NCBI GenBank assembly: GCA_900542155.1
Contig: UQMD01000009.1
Location: forward strand, 16,462-80,461
Source: an uncultured Collinsella sp.
GTDB lineage: Bacteria; Actinomycetota; Coriobacteriia; Coriobacteriales; Coriobacteriaceae
DNA length: 64,000 bases
Direction of reading: 5' to 3'
The notes under the pieces were generated by a model. That model had not been told where the DNA came from. It did not search any database and saw only the letters and a list, made by a program, of their open reading frames with translations. Below, piece after piece: positions 59,721 to 64,000 of the stretch (within the stretch, counting starts at the first letter, position 1; every line of letters begins with the position of its first letter). A program made the position numbers and the translations under genes.

Positions 59721-60060
59721 GGAACCTCCTTTCCGGCTTGATTGAGTACAAACGAAAGTATAGTCCACGCCTAAGCATCCCTATTGCGTTTTTGAAAAGT
59801 TCGAGAAAGAGATAATTGAAAAACGCTTCTCTTTAACAACTAGAGCGCTTCAAATTAATATGCACTCTAATAATGTGGTATTGAGCAAATTGATTGGCTC
59901 GAGGACGGGGTTGGGCCGTTTTGCCGCCCAGCGAACCGAATTTCATGCCTTGCGTTTTCCCAGATAAAACCTGCCAAAACAAACCTGTCCCTTTTTGACA
60001 GGTTTTTGCCTGGGGAGCGGTACCATACAGGCAATGTTTAAACGAGAAAGGTGGGCTCCC
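59721..60060. other. Divergent intergenic region, GntR and ROK genes
   Basis: No gene seen. It contains AT-rich sequence (59800-59900) and a stem AACCTGTC/GACAGGTT (59982-60004) with TTGACA inside the 3' arm at 59995-60000, possibly the -35 of the ROK gene, though no -10 at standard spacing was found. Confidence 0.45.
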
Positions 60061-61014
60061 ATGGAACCTAAGCAGTACTATATCGGCATCGACGTTGGCG
60101 GCACTTCGGTTAAGGAAGGCCTGTTCGACGAGGACGGCAACCTGCTTGCCAAGGCCAGCGTGCCCACGCCTCCTATCGTTGACGCCGCGGGCTTTGCCGC
60201 GGTGACCGAGGCTATCGACCAGGTGGTCGCCAAGGCCCAGATTCCGCGCGCCTTTGTGGCGGGTATTGGCCTGGCCGTTCCGTGCCCCATCCCGGCATCG
60301 GGCGATGCCAAGGTCAAGGCCAACATTGCCATTAACCTGCCCGAGCTAAGAGTCGCCATTCAGGAGCACTGCCCCGACGCGGTCGTTAAGTACGAAAACG
60401 ATGCCAACGCCGCTGCCATGGGCGAGGCCTGGCTCGGCTCTGCCAAGGGCGTACAGAACGTGGTGATGGTCACCATCGGTACCGGCGTGGGCGGTGGCGT
60501 TATCGTTAACGGCGACGTGGTATCGGGCGTTGTGGGTGCCGGCGGCGAGATTGGCCACATGTGCCTGAACCCCGAAGAGGAGCGCACCTGCGGCTGTGGC
60601 GGCCATGGCCATCTGGAGCAGTATTCCAGCGCCACCGGCGTGGTGAGTAACTACCTTGCCGAGTGCAAGAAGGCGGGCGTCGAGCCCATCGAGCTCACCG
60701 GGCCTTCTGATTCCAAGGACGTGTTCCAGGCCTGCCGCGAGGGTGACAAGCTCGCGCTGGCAGCTGCCGATACCATGGCCGACTATCTCGGCCGCGCCCT
60801 GGCGCTTATTGCCAACGTGGTCGATCCCGAGATGTTCCTGATCGGCGGCGGTGCTTCCGCTTCGGCCGATGTCTACCTCGACAAGGTCCGCGAGCACTTT
60901 AAGCAGTACGCGCTCTCCGCCTCGCGCGAGACGCCCATTAAGGTCGCTTCGCTCGGCAACGACGCCGGCATCATCGGTGCCGCTTACGTAGCCCTGCGCG
61001 CCGCCGGTAAATAG
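60061..61014 (+). CDS. ROK-family glucokinase
   Basis: 317 residues. N-terminal phosphate motif YIGIDVGGTSVKEGLFDEDGNL, then KYENDANAAAMGEAWLGSAKGVQNVVMVTIGTGVGGGVI, ROK signature GAGGEIGHMCLNPEEERTCGCGGHGHLEQYSS. The usual zinc cluster CxCGxxGC has His in place of the third Cys here. Phosphorylates glucose or another hexose with ATP. ATG 60061 follows AAAGGTGGGCTCCC; the frame is open upstream from 59995 but lacks a better start. Confidence 0.92.
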   Translation: MEPKQYYIGIDVGGTSVKEGLFDEDGNLLAKASVPTPPIVDAAGFAAVTEAIDQVVAKAQIPRAFVAGIGLAVPCPIPASGDAKVKANIAINLPELRVAIQEHCPDAVVKYENDANAAAMGEAWLGSAKGVQNVVMVTIGTGVGGGVIVNGDVVSGVVGAGGEIGHMCLNPEEERTCGCGGHGHLEQYSSATGVVSNYLAECKKAGVEPIELTGPSDSKDVFQACREGDKLALAAADTMADYLGRALALIANVVDPEMFLIGGGASASADVYLDKVREHFKQYALSASRETPIKVASLGNDAGIIGAAYVALRAAGK

Positions 61015-61159
61015 CTGGTGCGGGGGCAGGTGGTGAGGGGGTAGGCCTCGCCTCAACGTTTGTCCCAAATTGCGCTGCGCCCCTTCCGTTTCAGAAGGTT
61101 CGGCGTCAGCGTGCTACCATAGACACGTATGAGTACACACACGCATATGGAGGAAACCC

Positions 61160-62083
61160 ATGGCAAACGTTCTTGTCTTTGGTCACCAGAACCCCGATAA
61201 CGACGCCATCATGAGCGCCGTCGTCCTGTCCCAGCTGCTCAACCAGGTTGAGTATGCCGGCAACACCTACGAGGCCTGCGCCCTTGGTCAGCTTCCGGCC
61301 GAGTCCGCCAAGCTGCTTGCCGACGCCGGCATTGCCGAGCCCCGCGTGATCGAGTCCGTCGAGGCCGGCCAGCTCGTCGTCCTCACCGACCACAACGAGT
61401 CCGCCCAGTCTGTCGCCGGCCTTAAGGACGCCACGGTCTTTGGCGTCGTCGATCATCACCGCATCGGCGATTTCGAGACCGCCGGCCCGCTGCACTACAT
61501 CTGCCTGCCCTGGGGTTCCAGCTGCACCATCGTCACCAAGCTCGCCGGCGTGCTCGGCATTGAGCTTTCCGACGTCCAGGCCAAGCTGCTGCTCTCGGCC
61601 ATGATGACCGACACGCTCATGCTCAAGAGTCCCACCACCACCGATGTCGACCGCGCTGTCGCCGCCAAGCTCGGCGAGCAGGTGGGTGTCGACCCGGTCA
61701 AGTTTGGCATGGAGGTCTTCCTCACCCGTCCGTCCGGCTCCTTCACCGCAGCCGAGATGGTCGGCAACGACATCAAGATGTTCGAGCCCGCCGGCAAGAA
61801 GCTGCTCATCGGCCAGTACGAGACCGTCGACAAGAGTCGTGCTCTCGGCATGATCGACGAGATTCGCGAGGCCATGCGTGCCTACGCCGCCGAGAAGGGT
61901 GCCGATGGCATTGTCCTGTGCATCACCGACATCATGGAGGAGGGCTCGCAGGTCCTGCTCGAGGGCGAGACCGAGGCCGCTCAGAAGGGCCTGGGCATTG
62001 CCGACGAGCACGACGGCATCTGGATGCCGGGTGTCCTCTCCCGTAAGAAGCAGGTCGCTGCCCCCATCATGGCCGCCTGCTAG
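61160..62083 (+). CDS. ppaC: Manganese-dependent inorganic pyrophosphatase (family II)
   Basis: 307 residues, DHH superfamily. Metal motifs: VFGHQNPDNDAIMSA, VVLTDHNESAQSV, VFGVVDHHRIGDF, and C-terminal LPGVLSRKKQVAAPIM (here MPGVLSRKKQ). Splits pyrophosphate in the cytosol. ATG 61160 follows ATGGAGGAAACCC. Terminator at 62104-62142. Confidence 0.97.
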   Translation: MANVLVFGHQNPDNDAIMSAVVLSQLLNQVEYAGNTYEACALGQLPAESAKLLADAGIAEPRVIESVEAGQLVVLTDHNESAQSVAGLKDATVFGVVDHHRIGDFETAGPLHYICLPWGSSCTIVTKLAGVLGIELSDVQAKLLLSAMMTDTLMLKSPTTTDVDRAVAAKLGEQVGVDPVKFGMEVFLTRPSGSFTAAEMVGNDIKMFEPAGKKLLIGQYETVDKSRALGMIDEIREAMRAYAAEKGADGIVLCITDIMEEGSQVLLEGETEAAQKGLGIADEHDGIWMPGVLSRKKQVAAPIMAAC

Positions 62084-62103
62084 GTTTAGTTGACCAAACG
62101 CCA

Positions 62104-62142
62104 CGACCGGATCGCGGACGTCCCGCGCTCCGGTCGTTTTTT
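62104..62142 (+). terminator. Terminator of ppaC
   Basis: CGACCGGATCGCGG pairs with CCGCGCTCCGGTCG, loop of about 5, then TTTTTT. Confidence 0.92.
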
Positions 62143-62350
62143 GTGCACGGCGCCGCGTCGTCTCTTGGACAGGCGTGCCCGTGCCGTTGAGCAAATAATG
62201 TTCAACCTGTGGTTCCGCTTTTCGGCCACGCCTGCGTGCTTGTCGTGCAGGGTAGGCTAGATGCAAGCGTAATACGTTAGAGCGCGGCGCCGCCACTTGG
62301 GCGGGCCGTGCTTTTTTAAGACGGGAGCTTTCCCGTGAAAGGAGCCGCCC
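62143..62350 (+). promoter_or_regulatory. nhaA leader with a terminator-like hairpin before the start
   Basis: A GC hairpin GCGCGGCGCCGCC/GGCGGGCCGTGC at about 62282-62311 is followed by TTTTTT (62312-62317), then ACGGGA-GCT-TTCCCGT, and the ribosome binding site AAAGGAG before ATG 62351. This could be an attenuator or riboswitch expression platform, or the end of an unseen transcript. No known aptamer consensus was identified. Confidence 0.45.
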
Positions 62351-63709
62351 ATGGCAGCAACTGAGCAGCTGTTCAACGTTCGTGAGCGCAAGCGCTTTGA
62401 ACGTCACGACATCTGGGAGCGCATCGCCGAGAACGGTACGATTTCCGCCGCCGTCATGGTCTTCGCCGCCATCGCCGCCGTCATTTGCGCCAATACCGAT
62501 GCCTACGAGGCCATCCATCACTTTTTGGAGACCCCGCTGTATGTGGGTCTGGGCAACCTTACGGCCGGTCTCACCGTTGAGCTTTTCGTCAACGACTTCC
62601 TCATGGCGATTTTCTTTTTGTTGGTGGGCATCGAGCTTAAGTACGAGATGACGGTCGGTGAGCTCAAGAATCCGCGTCAGGCCATGCTTCCCATGCTGGC
62701 GGCCGTGGGCGGCGTTGTCGTTCCCGCCTGCATCTACCTGATCTTTAACCATGCCGGCGCCCGCAACGGTTGGGCCATCCCCATGGCAACCGATATTGCC
62801 TTTGCGCTGGGCGTGCTGTCGCTTTTGGGCAATCGCGTGCCCAACGGCGTGCGCGTGTTCTTCTCGACGCTCGCTATCGCCGACGACCTCATCTCCATCG
62901 CCGCCATCGCCATCTTCTACGGTCAGAGCCCCAATCCGTTTTGGTTGGGCGCCGCCGCGCTTGTGACCTGCGCGCTCGTGTGGCTCAACAAGACGCAGCA
63001 CTACCGCCTTGCCCCGTATTCGGTACTGGGTCTGCTGTTGTGGTTTTGCATGTTCAAGAGCGGCGTGCACGCTACGCTTGCTGGCGTCATCTTGGCCTTT
63101 ACCATCCCGGCCAAGTGCGGTGTCAAGCTCGATAGCCTCACCGATTGGCTGGGCGAGTGCCTGCCGCTGCTCGATGATCGCTACGACGACGAGGCGCACA
63201 TCCTGGGCCAGCATGACTTTACCGTCTCGACCACCAAGGTCGAGCGCGTCATGCACCGCGTAACCCCGCCGCTCATCCGCATGGAGCGTCTGATCTCCAC
63301 GCCGGTCAACTTCGTGATCCTGCCGATCTTTGCGTTCGTGAACGCGCAGGTTCGCCTGGTGGGCGTGGACATGAGCACGCTGCTCACCGACCCGGTGACG
63401 CTCGGCGTGTACTTTGGCATGCTGCTGGGCAAGCCGATCGGTATCTTTGGCATGACGTTTGCCCTGGTTAAACTCAAGATTTCCGAGTTGCCGCATAATG
63501 TCAACTGGCACATGATCGCCGGTGTGGGCATTTTGGGCGGTATCGGCTTTACCATGTCGATCCTCATCAGCGGCCTCGCCTTCCCGACGGCCCAGTTTGA
63601 GGTTCTTGCAGCCAAGGCCGCTATTCTCGCCGGTTCGGTCACCGCAGCCGTGCTCGGCATGATCTACATGAGCGTGGTCTGCAAGCATCCCTCGCCCAAA
63701 GACGAGTAA
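62351..63709 (+). CDS. nhaA: Na+/H+ antiporter NhaA
   Basis: 452 residues, about 11-12 hydrophobic helices. The ion-binding pair Asp-Asp is visible in LAIADDLISIAAIAIF, with WAIPMATDIAFALGVLSLLG and VGIELKYEMTVGELKNPRQAMLPMLAA, all typical of NhaA. It exchanges cytoplasmic Na+ for protons and protects against salt and alkaline stress. A terminator-like hairpin precedes the gene. A long loop (about 260-300, WLGECLPLLDDRYDDEAHILGQHDF) is charged. Confidence 0.96.
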   Translation: MAATEQLFNVRERKRFERHDIWERIAENGTISAAVMVFAAIAAVICANTDAYEAIHHFLETPLYVGLGNLTAGLTVELFVNDFLMAIFFLLVGIELKYEMTVGELKNPRQAMLPMLAAVGGVVVPACIYLIFNHAGARNGWAIPMATDIAFALGVLSLLGNRVPNGVRVFFSTLAIADDLISIAAIAIFYGQSPNPFWLGAAALVTCALVWLNKTQHYRLAPYSVLGLLLWFCMFKSGVHATLAGVILAFTIPAKCGVKLDSLTDWLGECLPLLDDRYDDEAHILGQHDFTVSTTKVERVMHRVTPPLIRMERLISTPVNFVILPIFAFVNAQVRLVGVDMSTLLTDPVTLGVYFGMLLGKPIGIFGMTFALVKLKISELPHNVNWHMIAGVGILGGIGFTMSILISGLAFPTAQFEVLAAKAAILAGSVTAAVLGMIYMSVVCKHPSPKDE

Positions 63710-63804
63710 GAGCGCGAAAACCGGCTCCAGAACCGATTCGGGCGCGTTCAAAATGCGGATTCGGGCGGTGCTTGCCGCCTGCCAGACACGCCAGTGGTCA
63801 AAAA

Positions 63805-63843
63805 ACGCCGTTTGTGAGTACTGTCACAAACGGCGTATCATTT
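63805..63843 (+). terminator. Terminator after nhaA
   Basis: A perfect 13-bp stem ACGCCGTTTGTGA/TCACAAACGGCGT, loop GTACTG, followed by ATCATTTT. Confidence 0.85.
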
Positions 63844-64000
63844 TAGGTGCGGAAAATAATGAACAAAGTTATAAGAACTGTACGTTAATGAGTGACCATC
63901 GACTTCCAATTTGGCGCTAGCTGACGGTGATTAGGAAGTTTCAAGGGTGGCGCGCGCAGACGTGGTGTAAGAGCGTCCCGAGGTCCGTCGCTGCAAGTCC
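63844..64000. other. Non-coding tail of window
   Basis: No gene supported; AT-rich start, then ordinary sequence. Cannot be assessed further because the window ends. Confidence 0.3.

Noticed and set aside
61106..63751. 881-codon antisense frame over ppaC and nhaA
   Set aside because: Shadow of two clear core genes; GC-rich third positions make long antisense frames common here.

Overview
The window looks like chromosomal DNA of a high-GC Gram-positive gut bacterium of the Coriobacteriia, most probably Collinsella or a close relative. This is inferred from the actinobacterial order eno - FtsB-like gene - ppx/gppA, the codon usage (GC-rich third positions in core genes), a sortase-type alanine-rich surface protein, and many short intergenic repeat families. 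No rRNA and one tRNA gene (Leu, UAA) were found.

Layout. 1-5262: a partial DUF4143-type ATPase, then enolase, an FtsB/DivIC-like protein, a Ppx/GppA phosphatase and a second DUF4143-type ATPase; each ATPase is preceded by three repeats at exactly 33-bp pitch. 5263-10013: repeat elements, tRNA-Leu with a duplicated 3' end, a TPR-like membrane protein, an orphan PTS IIB with a VOC protein, an OmpR/HisKA two-component system and a UBA/DUF4342 protein. 10014-36000 is accessory. It holds a large palindromic element, a type I M/S-like protein, and a cassette of an orphan TraG/VirD4-like ATPase, a ClpP-like protease and unknowns. A defence block follows, with a SIR2 protein, a truncated McrC-like copy and a complete LlaJI-type restriction-modification operon (two m5C methyltransferases, McrB-like NTPase, PD-(D/E)XK subunit). 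Next come a phage-tail-like scrap, a DUF6076-like zinc protein and two small unknown genes. Last is an overlapping gene pair: a 1310-residue DinG-like helicase fused to a putative nuclease, followed by a 631-residue protein with weak PIWI-like features.

36000-47400: a sortase-anchored coiled-coil protein carrying a CAP domain, small proteins, two overlapping metallophosphoesterases, a DUF1778/GNAT toxin-antitoxin pair with a clear operator, GluQ, an internally deleted IS3-family element and a DUF2207 protein. 47400-64000 is mostly core: GNAT, purH, a BceRS-like two-component system, a universal stress protein, uppP, pcrA/uvrD, manA, a GntR regulator, ROK glucokinase, manganese pyrophosphatase and nhaA.

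How they work together. The 10-36 kb stretch appears to be a defence-rich island assembled from several systems (type I-like, SIR2, LlaJI, helicase-nuclease) with scraps of mobile DNA at the joints. The most promising undescribed items are the helicase-nuclease/PIWI-like pair (30145-35956), the TraG-ClpP cassette (12216-16266), and the 33-bp phased operator arrays in front of both DUF4143 ATPases. All functional assignments come from reading motifs by eye; no database search was run.
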